Assembly (NCBI GenBank): GCA_001557505.1
Contig: LSAX01000002.1
Location: 3,162,001-3,226,000 of the forward strand
DNA from: Reticulascus tulasneorum
Lineage: Eukaryota > Ascomycota > Sordariomycetes > Glomerellales > Reticulascaceae
Direction of reading: 5' to 3'
DNA length: 64,000 bases
The notes under the pieces were generated by a model. That model was given only the letters and a program-made list of their open reading frames with translations. It did not search any database and had not been told where the DNA came from. The position numbers were made by a program, and so were the translations under genes. Shown in pieces: positions 44,268-56,767 of the stretch (the stretch's first letter is position 1; each line of letters opens with the position of its first letter).

Positions 44268-45051
44268 TTACAAAGATCGCTTGGGGATCTTGCACTTGAT
44301 CAAGCACTCCTCAACACCCTTGGCAATGCTGGCGGGGATGAGTGGGCGGATGGTGTCGATGTCCTCACCATCGATGGACTGGCCGAAGGTAGCCTCGATG
44401 ATGTTCTGGCTGAAGGCGAAGGTCTCGTCGGCGATCTGGCCGGTACCGAAGTCCTCGGAAGCGAACGAGGCAACGAAGACGGTGTCGACGCAGTCGGGGT
44501 TGAACTGGGTGTGGACGGAGCCCTGGTAGAAGGGGGTCATCTGGAAGGGGCCAAGCTCGGTGCGGATGACTCGTCGCTTGCCGTCGGCGTTGTTGACACC
44601 GTTCTCGGGGGTCATCTCGGTGATGATGCGGCCCTGGACGACGATCTGAAGCTCAGAAGAGCGGGGGTGGACGTGGAGAGTGTTCATGCCGCAGGGCTTG
44701 ACACGGCCGACAGCCATGCCCTGGCCGGTGCCGACGAGAGCAGGGAAGGTCTTGCGGTTGGCGGCGATGATCTCACCACCCTTGCCGGGGTTCTTCTGGG
44801 GAACGTTGAAGTCGTGGACGAATTGCTTGTTATCGGGGAGAAGAGCAAAGCGATCGGCAGCACTGTCATATCATGTTAGTCGGGGCCGGGTGTGACCAGA
44901 AGCGAGGGGTTGCAACTCACGTATCAGCCAAGAACAGCTTTGCGGTCAAGCTCAGGTCGTTGTGGTTTGAGCGAGGGACATTGGAAGGAGCAGCAACGAC
45001 AGACGAGGCGAAAGCCAGGATGGTGGCGGCGAGAGCTGGAGAGAAATGCAT
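44268..45051 (-). CDS. Secreted germin-like cupin (spherulin-like)
   Basis: Two exons, 45051-44921 and 44862-44268, give 241 residues. Residues 1-20 (MHFSPALAATILAFASSVVAA) form a signal peptide, so it is secreted. The cupin barrel has both germin boxes: GMNTLHVHPRSSELQIVVQG with metal ligands H107, H109 and E114, and the second box with H161 and N165. This ligand set normally binds Mn. The family includes oxalate oxidases and superoxide dismutases as well as non-enzymatic spherulins; which applies is not shown by the sequence. The C-terminal tail ECLIKCKIPKRSL has two Cys. The 58-nt intron has a GACTAAC branch site. Confidence 0.9.
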
Positions 45052-47650
45052 CTTGAAAGTGTGGGTTGGGTTTGGTTTGGTTGGTTGGTTGGTTGCTGGC
45101 TGGGCTGAAGAGCAAATATGATCGAGACTCGAAAGAGCGATATAAGGAAATGAGACAGATGAAAAAGGAAACAAGAGACTTAAGAAAGCTGGCTTTGTAG
45201 ATTGGATTGTTTGATGGTGAGTGAGAGGAAACATACTTCCAGGACGGAAGACATGATCACTTATATACAGCAGCAATGGCGATGGTTCACCAGATGGGCC
45301 ATGCAGGCCCAGGTCCCCCCCCGGCCCCGTCAGCATGGCTGCGAGGAACGACGAAAGGTCGCCTTTCCCAAATTACGATCACTGCCGCCTGAGTAAAGGG
45401 TCCACCCCCAACCAGCGTCCAGGTATTTTGCTGTGTGACGGGGGGGAATGATGCGGGCAAAAATTCCTGGGTTGGACCAACCCGGGACGTCTGCAGCCCG
45501 GCGATGATGGGCGCAGTCGTCGCTGTCAGCAAGCAGTTCCGGGGGGGTGAGGATGAGATTTTGGTGCGAGCAAGGGCCCAAAAGGGTTTTTTGTTTCTCT
45601 CGGATGTTTCCTGGATCCGGGGGGGTGCCAAAAGGTGCGGTCCCATTCTTGTGGCGCTTCAGGGGTGTGGCCGTTAAGGATAGAGGCCCGCTAACAAGCG
45701 CGGCATTCGCCAAACTCGAACGAGTCCAGAGGCTGTGCAGCCGCTGCCAGCGTCTGTTTGGGGCTTCCGTCCTACCAGAACTTCGGGCCATGGCTGCAAT
45801 GGCTACCTACCACCACATGGGTGGGCCTTGACCAATTGCCGACTAAAAATAAACTACACACTACCTTAGGCGAAAGGCCGAAGTTCACACAACTCCACAT
45901 TACCAACGGCGACACACACACCCAGCCCACCAGCCCACCCTTGCATGTGTCTGTCGACGCCCAACGGCTCTGTTCATCCCGTCTTTCGTCGTCCAACTAC
46001 CCTAGAACCTGGTGGACAAGCCACACGGAATCTTCCAACTCACAACTTATGAACCGCCTATTAGTTAATAATCAGGTGACGATATCTAATTACCGCCTCC
46101 GTTGGCCGAAGGCTCTCAAAGCCTCCCGGGACATTGGCCCTCCGTCCAGCCGAACCCAACTATCTGCCTGGCGAATGCCGCCCAGTGGTCCCGTCATATG
46201 GCCGCGCCGTCGTGGAGGGCTGTCTGGCGGACAGTTCAACCTGGTGAATGTGTAGCTGCCTACCTACCTGGTCACCGCTCCTCACATGTCCGAATGCGAA
46301 GTGTCGATTGGCAAGAATGTTAAGATTGGCGATCAGCAGTATCCCTGCTCCAGCCTTACTACATACATAGTATTAGTATTCTACTAGTACCCTGAGGTGC
46401 ACGTTAATCCTCCGATCCTGCACTGCATGGTAGGTAGAAGGTATTTGACCCAAGAATCAACTCCCAGGCTGTGTTGTCTGGTTCCACTCGTGGCCTCGCA
46501 CCCGTATCACGAGCCAATGGATGCTCCAAGGATTGTTGATGTGTTGTAAGAGCTACATCTAAGCTTGCGTTGGCCTCTCGTCCCCGATCCCTGGCAAGTG
46601 ATTCGATGGATCGGCGTCCATCATTTGCTGGCTTGATTATCTGACAACCCCGAAAGAAGAAAAAGCTGAAGGATGCCATCCGCACAGTCCGATCCTAGCT
46701 TGACCTCCCTGGCTAGCAGGCATGGCACCAGGCACGGAGCCCCTTCCGACTTGTGTCATGAGAAGCTAGTCATGCGGAAAGATTATCAAGCTTACTTACA
46801 TGAGCTCGGGAAGCAAATTGTCATGCTTCTGCTGGCATTCCCATGTAGGTATGCTAATGATTATAACGTGAGACGAAAAACCGCCTGGTGAGATGGTATC
46901 CGCCACTCTAATCATGTTTTACTACGCAGTGAAAAGTCACCTCTCAAAGAGTCCTGCACGCTCGCCCAAGCTGACGGCGGACTTGGCTTGGAAAAACCCA
47001 CCTCGCTTTAGGGCAAGGCGAACAACACTGCCACGCCGCCCCGCATTCGCGTGAAATTTAAGCATATGCCGGAAAGGGTCGTCGTTCGAGCGAATCTATG
47101 CCAATATCAAACTCCTTCCATCATGACTGTCAGTTCCGAAAGTTTGGGGGACATCCAGCCACGCTGACAAGTCTTTGTCACCAATGCTGTCGCCCGAAAG
47201 CGATCAAGACCTTCGCCGACTGAAGCCGTGTCAGCTCAGGCCGTTAATTTCGCCCTAATTAACCCTAGCAGTCATGTGTGGCCATGTTGAGCTTGGTCAT
47301 TGCTGAGGAGCGATGATGAAAAGCCGCAAGGCAAGTGGCGAACATTTCTATTCATGCAGTAGTTCTACTCCCGATCCGAATTCTGCAAATGGCTGTATTA
47401 CACGCGGTCCATGGTTGCTATAAGCTGCCCGTTTGCTTTTCAGGGGAATTCTTCCTGGCTGGGATGGAAATTAAAGTACTCATACTCCCGAACTTAATCT
47501 GTAAACACGGGGAATCCGCAAGCCCCCCCCGATTTCTCAGCGTCACCTCGTTTGCCATTGGGCTGCTCGTAAGCTCAGCTGGGGATACATGTAAGCCGGT
47601 GGAGATTCGTTGAGCAAGGCATTTTCGGCGTTGTCAAATTGGTCAGCGTT
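45052..47650. other. Gene-poor region
   Basis: Open frames such as 45758-46255 (+) lack domains and codon bias and are probably chance. Homopolymer G/C runs occur near 45310-45640. No mobile-element ends or target-site repeats were noticed. Confidence 0.45.
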
Positions 47651-48172
47651 CTAAATTTGTGTCGGCGATTTGTCGGCTAACCGCATTTCCAGCTCCGCCT
47701 CAATGGCCCCGATTTCCTGATCCAGGGGCATCATATGCTCCGAAAGGGGCTTCCGGCCATCAAGTCTGCCGGTCCGCACCCCGGCAGTGCTGGCCAGATA
47801 CAGATTATAATAAATGATATCCCACTCACGCCGAGCGGGATCTCGAACGGCCCAACAAGGGGGGTTTTCCCGTACTCGAGTAAAGTTGGTGATGCCCATC
47901 CCAAGGTCTGTCGGACAGCCCAGCTCAGAACTTCGCTTCACCCGTTTGATATTGCAATCCCTTGCCATTGCACTCCATGCACGAATCGCAACTCCGTGTG
48001 CGCTAATACAATTATCATGTGAGATCCAAAGTATCACCAACAATACTTCTCTGAATACTTGTTGAAGTACTCTTGTGTTAACGTCGCTTAGACCAACGGC
48101 TAGCCAGCCGACGAAAACTAGGAGGACCACAAGCCGCCGCGACGCAGAAGGATAGTCCACTACAGACGACAT
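47651..48172 (-). CDS. Possible small membrane protein, uncertain
   Basis: This is an open frame of 173 codons from an ATG at 48172. The N-terminus carries two hydrophobic stretches, about 13-29 (RLVVLLVFVGWLAVGL) and 38-50 (VFREVLLVILWI), and the tail is charged (LDQEIGAIEAELEMRLADK). I recognise no family. The length alone is not decisive in this DNA, so this may be chance or one exon of a larger gene. Confidence 0.3.
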   Translation of the reverse strand: MSSVVDYPSASRRLVVLLVFVGWLAVGLSDVNTRVLQQVFREVLLVILWISHDNCISAHGVAIRAWSAMARDCNIKRVKRSSELGCPTDLGMGITNFTRVRENPPCWAVRDPARREWDIIYYNLYLASTAGVRTGRLDGRKPLSEHMMPLDQEIGAIEAELEMRLADKSPTQI

Positions 48173-48981
48173 CAGAGAGGCCGACCGTTACAAATGGTAG
48201 GTGGAGCAGCTACCATCTCGAAAGCATCACGAAACCCCTTCTCAACGGGCATATCTGATGATTGAGGCTGATTACAACAAACTCGCACCATAGTACTAGG
48301 TTTGGCTCGGAAAAAGCTGAAAGTGTTTTCCCTCCAATGAGAGGGCCTTGATCACAGAAACTCATGACCGACCCATAATTGCTCTTTGATAGCTGAAGTT
48401 CTGCTAACATCCAAGATCGCCGGTTGGAATACGGATTGCTGTTGGATACATCTCACTGACCAGGCAGTGCAGTCCAATACTTGAAATCATCCGTACTTTC
48501 TAAGTATGACGCGCAGTTTGCGAAGAGGGTTGGAAAATCTGATCATTCGGAACAGGGACGATATGGCACCTAGCGGCTGCTTCGCCACAATCCTGGAGAA
48601 GTTCCCCGCGTTTTTCTGTCGCGGCGGACTAGATGCAAGGAACAGATGGACGCGAATGGCCCACTTTTCATCACGTTCGTTATCTTGGAAGTGTCAACGG
48701 CCCGCAGCATCGAACACAACAAGAAGGTCTATGCCACATCCGTAATGCTACCCTATTAGTGGAAGAGCTCTCTTCGGTCCAGGCGGCCCCTGGATAGCAG
48801 CGCGGTCAATGGATCCAAGTCCATGCTCACATCGGCCCCCCGGGTAAAGGTGCAGGTTTTCGGGATGCCAAGAGGGCGGAATCGTTCATGGTTTTCTACA
48901 CATCCTAAAGTCATCAGATAAATGGTATAGACTCTATAGAAGAAAACAAGGAACACAAGTCTTCGACCGCCAGTCTCCAGA
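48173..48981. other. Intergenic region
   Basis: No gene is supported. It should contain the promoter of the surface-protein gene at 48982. Confidence 0.45.
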
Positions 48982-49943
48982 ATGCCAACTGCCACTTCCC
49001 TCTCCCAGTTGAGTTTCACCAACCTCGGGCCTTTGACCACCACCTTCACGGCCCCGGCATCATGTGCTACCGATTCTAACCCCGTGGTTCTCGGTTTTTC
49101 TGCGTCCCCGGACATCTTGCAATGGAATACCGACTGCGACTTCCACACGATCGCGGACTGCATCCCCTCAGCAAGCGCCATCAATAGCCAAGCCAGCGCG
49201 CTGAAGGACTGGCCGCTGGCAGGGTACGTTGTTCAGTACTACTCGCCTGGCCTCTTCTGCCCGGAGAGCTGGACCACGGCAGGTCTGGCGGTGAAGGATG
49301 CCCAAGGCGCCGTTTCGTCTGCTGGGGCATTCGTGCCGACCCTTACGGGTCCACTCCCTACGGTGCACAACCTGCCTCCGGATGTCTTCATGTCCATTCT
49401 CGAGCCCGGCGAGACCGCTGTTTTGTGCTGTCCCAGGTCTGCTACTCCTTTCCATGACCTGCTGTGTGTAACTCTCAGTTGCTGACTACCGGCAGTGCTT
49501 TCACTGTGGACCAAGTCGGCATGTGCCATTCCGTCATACCCGACTACGTGGTGACCGCCGGCTGCGCCCGCATGTTTCCATCCGGAGTGTACACCATAGC
49601 GCCGGTGACATTCACCGAGGAGGGCACGGTTGTCACGGGAGAGGTTTTCACAATCACGAACACAGCATCTGTGACAGCGTGGGAATCTAGGACGCTGGAG
49701 CCGAGCGACATGTCTAGCTACGTTGGTGTGAAGGTAATTCCAATGATCACTCTCGTGCAGCGAGAAGGGGATGTCCCGCTACAGACTCCAACTCCAACTC
49801 CAACTCCAGCTCCGTCGACGTCTAGCTCCGCGGCCGTTTCGGCGAGGCAGCCCAGCCAAGGAGGATGGAGGGGGGTTATGGGTATGGCGGCTATGTGCGC
49901 CGTTGCCGCAATGTTGGGCGCTGCTGTTATTGTGCCACTGTAG
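48982..49943 (+). CDS. Cys-rich surface protein with C-terminal membrane or GPI anchor
   Basis: Two exons, 48982-49436 and 49496-49943, give 300 residues. The 59-nt intron has a GCTGAC branch site and a GTCTGC donor; splicing gives VLCCPSAFTVDQVGMC. The protein has paired and spaced Cys (CPESW, CCPS, CHS), typical of extracellular fungal domains. A TPTPTPTPAP and Ser-rich stalk near 255-275 follows, then a hydrophobic C-terminus (MGMAAMCAVAAMLGAAVIVPL) with no cytoplasmic tail, which suggests a GPI or tail anchor. No N-terminal signal peptide is visible, so the start could be wrong or secretion may rely on the C-terminal helix. The function is unknown. Confidence 0.75.
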
Positions 49944-52531
49944 AGGGATGGTGAGACACCATGGTACAGGAGGCTGCTCAGTCTTCGATGAAAGCCAGTT
50001 GGTCCGTAATTGGGCTGTTGTGTAGCAGGACACCATCGTACATTTCACATCTGATCAGAGGCACTAGAGTCGGCTGTCGCCTGCACAAATTCGCCGGGGC
50101 TGGCAAATAACGATATTAGTCCAGACAACATCATGATCAAGAACGAGATGCCGGTATTGGCAGAACCCGGGTCTTGCCAGCCCTTTAGAAGGAACTTGCA
50201 GTCACTCGGCACGGATGGATGGTACGAGGAGCTTTTCTCCACATCCGAGAAGAAACACGAGGAGCATCCCTTGGGGAAGTTACGACAGTGGCTGCAACAT
50301 CCAGAGTGACTGTGATATGAGGGGAGCACACCGCTACTAGCCCTACAACTCCCCAACTTCCTACCGAACGAGCTGCTGGTGAATACGCTTTGCATCGAGA
50401 AGTCCGGACTTATCGCTTTGCCCATTGCTTTAAGTTGTCCAACAGATAGATGACGCTACCATCGCAGCACCAAACACCGCGAGGCCGGCTCGGCCGCCGG
50501 CTCCGGGCTGGTTGTCAGATACACGGAGAGCATCAGACCCGCGACACTCGCATATACCCGGCCAATTAGGTCCGCGGTCGCTCGCTTGGCCGTACAATCA
50601 AGTGCAGAGCCTGGTCGCACGGCCGCATCGATGTTCTGTAGGACTCTTTCCTGGCTGTGCATGTACGTAGACGGACTTGGATAAGTCGAGACTCAGAGGA
50701 CGCAGGTCCAGGGACAAAGAGCAACAAGCAAGTATGTACTCTTGGCGTCCCGGACATGAGTATTGCGTTGAATCGAATTGTCGAAGCGCAAAGAATTAAA
50801 TCAAGTGTCAACAAACATCAAGAGTAGCCTCGCCGCTATTCTGTTCACCAGCAGGTTGGGGCTCCTGGGAGTGCACCTAGTCTCATCGTTCAGGAATGCG
50901 GCGGCAGACAGATTCAGACACCTGAATCAAGCCTCCCGTTCAAGCGTACAGTGTATACCAGCATATTTCGGGAGGCTCCACCACCAGCACGTGCGTGTCA
51001 TGGCGCAGCATGTTCCAGACTTGAAGACATCTCCGCAAAATAAGGGGGGGATTGAACTAGCGGGTCGACGGCGGCTTCATACAAACGTAGTACTATGTAC
51101 AATGGCGAGAGAGCGACTCGAACGAAGCTTGCAAATTTTCTCGATATTTGTGCAGTCTTGTGCAATTTCGGCGACGGTCTTGGTCGGCAACCAGTCACTG
51201 GACAACACACCTGCAACCTCGTGAGTAGACGAAATGATCTCTCTGTCTATATGTATGTAGTAATCTGCAATGACAGACAGACAGCATTCGCTCGGTGTGC
51301 TGGTGCCCAACCATGAACACGTGGATCGAGATGTACTACGTAAAAGGTTTTCGTGGCGCCGTGGATTTCTTCCCGTGGACCGTGTCACAAAAGGATTCAC
51401 TAATTACCACCGGAAGTAGTAATAAATACTACACAATAGGTAATTATGTAGTACTGCTAGGCAATAGGTAGCAGCCACTCATTTTGTACAAACCGGTACA
51501 GAGCAGTCATCATCGTCATTTCTCATTTGCCAGCCCTCCTCCTCCCCTTTAAAGACGAAAGCAATGCAGTGAATTGCGACAGCACAAAATGCCCGCCCCC
51601 GGGCCCAGCAGTGGCGCGCATCATCCCAACAACAGAAAATTGGTGGATGTCCAGTGTTATGCAATCTTGGTCGCCAGCCCAACATGCACAGTTATGCATG
51701 TTCCTGGGAATCCCGCCCGTGCGGTCAATTTCGTTTGGCTGCCCATAGTGGCAAGGCTCATTTGCGCCGGGCTCCTTATTGGTGGTCGCCATCCTGTTCC
51801 TGGCCCGTCGAGTGTTGCCGAGATGAAGGCGGCGACTGATTGGCCCGGCGGCCACCACACTCAGGACCTGGTCATTTCCCCGGCTTTCGAACCTCATCAC
51901 AATTTGCAGCGAGAGGAGGGCAATCTACTTCCAAGTAGCCGTTGGGACGAGGGTCCACGGCCCACACACGCTACGATGGCGCCTCTCCTCCCCTCGCAGT
52001 CTCTGCCTGTGCCTCTGCCTCTGCACAAGCATTTGCGAGCATTTGCTGGATTGGTTGTCGTGCGTGCGTGTGTCTGTCCCCCCCCCCCCCCAGCAGCGGG
52101 AATCAGGTTTAGGTTCTGACTGGCTTTGCCACAAGCTCTGTCTTCCTCCATCCATCTCTCCGAACCAGAGATCGTCTCTCTTTTCTCCTCTCTCAAAACT
52201 CCTTCACGCTCCTTTGACTCTCCTCGACTCTCGTTTCTCGTAGCATTCTTAACACCTACCCGTCTCTCGAGACCACCACGTTCCTTACTATCGCTTACTA
52301 TCTATCGATTGCTATCCTCGACGAATCTTGTCCTACGAAGCCCCGTACTTGTACGCCGCTATCCGCTCACTCTCTCGATGTTATAGCGCTGGGAAAGACG
52401 AGAAATTCGATCGGCGATTTGCTCAACTTTTATTACGCGACGTGCCACGACCCGCAAGACTGGGTTCTTGCTTATCACCCCTCCACGGGATACAGCTACG
52501 AGCTTCGAAATAAACGTGTATATATTTCGCG
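49944..52531. other. Gene-poor region with GH132 leader at its end
   Basis: The only candidate is the small Cys-rich frame at 50045-50425. The sequence from about 52130 to 52531 is CT-rich (many TCTCTC and CTCGA) and looks like the long 5' leader of the SUN gene. A C-run lies at 52080-52091. Confidence 0.45.
50045..50425 (-). CDS. Possible small Cys-rich protein, uncertain
   Basis: An open frame of 126 codons starts at the ATG at 50425. It contains a dense Cys cluster (GCCSHCRNFPKGCSSCFF) and a hydrophobic stretch near the end (GISFLIMMLSGLISLFA). It has no signal peptide and matches no family I know. It could be an exon of a longer gene, since another open frame with a hydrophobic segment ends just upstream at 50456. 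Confidence 0.3.
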   Translation of the reverse strand: MGKAISPDFSMQSVFTSSSFGRKLGSCRASSGVLPSYHSHSGCCSHCRNFPKGCSSCFFSDVEKSSSYHPSVPSDCKFLLKGWQDPGSANTGISFLIMMLSGLISLFASPGEFVQATADSSASDQM

Positions 52532-54001
52532 ATGAAGCTGACATCGCTTCAAGCCGCCTTTGGCTCGGCTTTACTGGTGCTTATGTCTCAACAGGCCGAA
52601 GCTCATGGTGCTCACCAAAGGGCCCATCTGAATAGGAAGCACCATCATGGGCACTCGCATCAACAGGAAATTGACGAGCTGGTGGTGGACAAGAGGACTG
52701 ACGGCAGCGTCAAATGCGCCTTTCCCAACACCAATGAATTGCACAGGGTACCCGGCGAGAAGAACCGTGGCTGGGCCATGAGCCCCGATCAAGAATGCCT
52801 GCCAGGAAACTATTGCCCGATAGCCTGCCCTCCAGGCAAGGTCATGGCACAGTGGGAAGACAACTCGACCTACACATACCCATCTTCTATGGTGAGTGGA
52901 CCGGGAGCCCCGAAGAATGGGGCCTAGTGCTTGGAAACTAACAAGTCCACAGAATGGCGGCCTCTACTGCGATTACAATGGTGACATTCACAAGCCTTTT
53001 GATGATAAGCCCTACTGCGTCGACGGGACGGGAGCTGTCCAAGTCATCAACAAGTGCGGGAAGGCCTTGTCATGTTGCCAGACCGTTCTGCCGGGCAATG
53101 AGGCCATGCTGATTCCGACTGTTGTCAAGTCAACTGCTACCCTGGCAGTCCCTGACATCAACTACTGGTGCTCCACGAGTGCCCAGTGAGTACCGTCTGA
53201 TCTCATTGGAGGCTACCGACTAATAATTTTTCCAGCTTCTATGTCAATCCTCCGGGAGTTGGCGAGGAGGGCTGTATCTGGGGAGACCCGTCTAAGCCTA
53301 TTGGAAACTGGGCCGCCTACGTCGCGGGAGCGAACACTGTCGCTTCGGGACAGACCTTCGTTACTCTCGGGTACAATCCTATCTGGGAGGGCTCCGACCT
53401 GAAGAACACTAAGCCCACGTATGCTGTCAAAATCGAGTGCCCCGGAGGAGGCTGCAACGGCACTCCGTGCGCCATCGACCCATCCAAGAACCCCATCGGA
53501 AAGGTTACGAGCGACTTGGCCGGTATCGGTGCTGGCAATTCTGCCTTCTGCGTTGTTACAGTCCCCCCCGGAGGGACAGCAAACATCGTTGTCTACGACA
53601 TCAGTGGTGCAGCGGTCGAGGAGGAAGAGGAGGAGGAGGCCGAGCCCGAGCCCGAGCCCGAGACAACGAAGAAGGCAACTCCCACTCCGACACCTACTCC
53701 GTCGACTACTTCAACCACGTCTACCTCGACCAAGACCTCGTCTAAAGCCTCATCGAAGAAGGTTTCTTCGACCGCCCAGCCTGCGATCCCTACCGTCATT
53801 GCCGGTATCTTCCACGAGAATGACACGGCAACCATTGAGCCGATCGCTGAGATTCCTACTACCACCGCCCCCACTCTCGGATCTGAAGAGACAACAGAAG
53901 CTGCCCCGACAACCTCCAAGCCCAGCGAAGGCGTAAAGCAGGGCGGCGCTGCCATCGTTGGCCTCATTGTCGCCTTCGTCGCGGCTGCCTTCCTCTATTG
54001 A
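52532..54001 (+). CDS. SUN-family (GH132) cell wall protein with C-terminal anchor
   Basis: Three exons: 52532-52891, 52953-53185, 53236-54001, giving 452 residues. A signal peptide covers 1-24, followed by a His-rich segment (HRAHLNRKHHHGHSH type). The SUN domain spans about 60-350 with its conserved Cys pattern and blocks (CLPGNYCPIACPPG, QWEDNSTYTYPSS, GGLYCDYNG, SCCQTVLPGNEAMLIPT, INYWCSTSAHFYVNPPG, GCIWGDPSKPIGNWA). An EPEPEPEPE acidic repeat and a Thr/Ser/Pro-rich stalk follow. The C-terminus is hydrophobic (AAIVGLIVAFVAAAFLY), consistent with a GPI anchor. The family acts in cell wall remodelling and septation; beta-glucan activity has been reported for members. The exact paralogue is not assigned. 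Confidence 0.92.
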
Positions 54002-55043
54002 TCTTCTGATCTAGAGGTTGTCATTTCAATTCAATCCTAGCCAGCACGCATCCAGTTCTTTGCTTCACTGTTCATGCTTGTCAATATCAGGCAGCGCTTA
54101 GTCGCCTTCCTGCCGCACAACGACTACCCCTGCTATATCATCTACTCTCCGTATATATCTACCTCTTCTCGCTGCTGGCCCCTTCTTCTCTTCTCACGCC
54201 CCGACCAGTACTGCACATATACATACTGGCCCCGCCCTTGCACATACGCCAATATACAAGGGCTTACCTTTTGCATCGATATCGAAAGTTACATATCAGC
54301 CATTTAGGGCATAGTGTCTATTGTTTACATATTTTTCTGTTTTTATGCGCAGGTCTAGACCGCGCAGCTTTCTGGATATCCCTTCGGCCCCCTTTTCATC
54401 GAGGGAGGGGGCATTCACATACTTCATCGTCGCTTTCTCAACTATACCCATTTTTCTGAAGCAGACATTTTGGCTTTTGCCCTTTTTTTTTTTTTCTTTT
54501 TTTTTCAGTTTGCTTTGGGAGGAAACTTGGTGTGCGGGAGCAGGACACAAGGGGGGAAAAAAAGGGGGGCGAGGGTGAAAGGGAATCCGCCCTGGATAGG
54601 GGGGAAAATTCGTGATTCAATCTTCGAGTTTCTGGAGAGCGAGGCTTGAAGCTTGGAAGTTTTGTTGTTGTTGAGATGGACCTTTTTTCGAGACGAGATA
54701 TTGGATCATGATTTACGTATCAAAACGTAACCAAGTCGCGCCGGGCCTGACTCTCAGTCAGGCCATGTAGCGCTGACTGTCTAGTACTACAGAGAGTAGA
54801 CTGACAAAAGAAAAACATTGCCAACGCCAACTTCTTCCGTTCCATGTCTTGCATATGCCCGTGATTTGAAAGAGCTCGTAGTTTGCCGAAAAGTGATGAT
54901 AGTCTTCACTTTGGCTCCACGAAACTCGGAATGTTTGGTATATAACACTGCATGAAGTTTTCAGGAAAGGGGTATCAAATTCTCCTCGTACTCTACAATC
55001 ATATTCTAGCTGTTCACAGCTTTTCGCCTCGGAGACTGCATTT
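54002..55043. other. Convergent intergenic region
   Basis: This holds the 3' ends of the SUN gene and the Csn12-like gene. A T-run tract at 54485-54508 and a G/A-rich tract at 54548-54575 are present. No gene is supported. Confidence 0.5.
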
Positions 55044-56767
55044 TCAACCCTTCACCCAGCCGGGCACGTCCTCCAAATCAACGTCCTCCTCGTACCGTCT
55101 CTCCTTGATGGCAGCCCACGGACTCGGCCACCCGACCTCGACCGGATTCCGATTCTTCGCGCCAAGCACCGCGAACCGTCCCTGCGAGTGCGCCACGTAC
55201 CCCCGCAGGAAGCCTTGCTGAACCAGCGCCGCGACCGTCATCTCGACATCCTCCATGGTGACTTCCGCGTTGCCCCACACCAGCCCCTCGTTCGGCCGTA
55301 GCTTCACGGGCCCGCCAGGCGGGGGCACGATAGTCGATCCCGAGTCGTTGGAGACGGCCTTCATGAAAATGGAGTTGGTGTGCGGGCTGCGCCGTTTCGA
55401 GCGTACCCAGCCTTCCAGCTTGCGTTGCTGAAATGTGGCTGTAGTGAGCAGGTCGACCAGGTCGAGGGTCGCAGCCTTCCGCTTTTCGGCATCATCGGTT
55501 GGTGGCGTGTAAGTTAGAAGGAACGTCCTGCGGCTGAGAGACCGCCAGACCAAAGGCCGCAATCGGTGGGTGAGTGTGAGGAGCAGCCCCTTGTCAAAGA
55601 GCCATGTCTCATGGAGGGCGAGTTGGCTCTGGAAGAGCTGGAAATCGCCCAGGCGGATCGCCACTGTAAGGCCTACAAACCTGGAGGCCAGAGGCGCGGC
55701 TTCGGCACGTTCCCAGAGTGCCCTGGTAGGGAACCTGCCGAGGAGCAGATTGCAAGGGATAAGATGGGTGAGGATAGTGGTGCGGTGGGAGGCGAGTGGA
55801 CGCGGGGTCTGCAGGTAGGCTTCCTGAAGACAGAGAGCGGCACGGAGGAAGTGATGGTTGGCGAAGTTGAAGCGGCCCAGGTAGTAGAGGAAGGTGACGC
55901 GCTGGGCGGCTGGGTAAAGAGAAAGCGGTGGGGAATTCGTGGAGATGTTTGTGAATATTTGTTTCGCCAGGTGTGTTCTTCTGCACTGTTCATTTCATTA
56001 GCATCCGTCGCATTTCAAGAATGCCGGATATTTCAGATGGAAGGAGAACGTACAGCAAAAAGCAGCTTCAGCACCAAGTTGGCGAACATGTACACGCCGA
56101 CTTTCTTCCCTTCCGGCTTGCTATACCTCGCACTCGACCGATCCGTCAGACAGGTCGTGAAGATCTTCTGGATGATCTCCGCGGACGTCTCTGCAATGGA
56201 CTTGCGGTCATCTGCATCCACGTTTCGCAGCTTCCTCGTCAAGTCGGGCCGCCGGCTGAGCATCATGGTCAACTTGGACAGGGACTCGGACAAGGACATG
56301 GCCGTCTTGAGCAGCATGCCTCCATACGTGGGGTGAGCGAAGGCTGTGCCGCAAGAGCTGTATCACTCATCAGTCTCAACTTCGGATTCAGATCCAGTTC
56401 ATATTGAACTAGGCTCCAGGAGTTTTTACTTCACCAGTCCGCTAAGCAGCGTATGCGTGCCCAGCAAATCCTCGAAGTTGGCATCCCGCCAGAACAGCAG
56501 GTAGTCCTTCATGAAGGTCACGAAGCCAGGCCACGGCGTCGCGTGACCCTCGGGCACGTCGTCATCCTCTGGTAGACATCGCTCAATGGTCTGCTCGAGC
56601 GCAGTGCTGTCGCGTTGGCGGAACTGGCTTCGGAGCTGGGCTGCGAGAGCGTGGTACTGCTGAGACGCGGTGCTGGGTTCGACGACGAGGTAGCTGCGCA
56701 GCTCGCCGCCGTCCTGGGAGCGGACGAAGGCGCGGATTTGAGTTAGGAATTGGACGACGAGAGACAT
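55044..56767 (-). CDS. csn12: Csn12/Thp1-like PCI domain protein
   Basis: Three exons: 56767-56430, 56357-56054, 55985-55044, giving 527 residues. Phases fit when exon 1 ends at GTGAA|GTAAAA and exon 3 begins with TGC at 55985, restoring CRRTHLAKQIFTNI. The N-terminal half is helical repeat (SSCGTAFAHPTYGG, FANLVLKLLFA). The PCI domain is at the C-terminal half (VTFLYYLGRFNFANHHFLRAA, FDKGLLLTLTHRLRPLVWRS, VTMEDVEMTVAALVQQGFLRGYV, ending VPGWVKG). The family includes yeast Csn12 and the TREX-2 subunit Thp1/PCID2, which act in mRNA export and splicing-linked roles. Csn12 is the closer fit from memory of fungal annotations. Confidence 0.87.

Noticed and set aside
44232..44879. 215-codon plus-strand frame overlapping the cupin gene
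   Set aside because: It is the antisense shadow of a codon-biased gene; the minus strand has a signal peptide, both germin boxes and a clean intron.
45758..46255. 165-codon plus-strand frame in the gene-poor block
   Set aside because: It has no recognisable domain, irregular codon use and no credible promoter or intron pattern.
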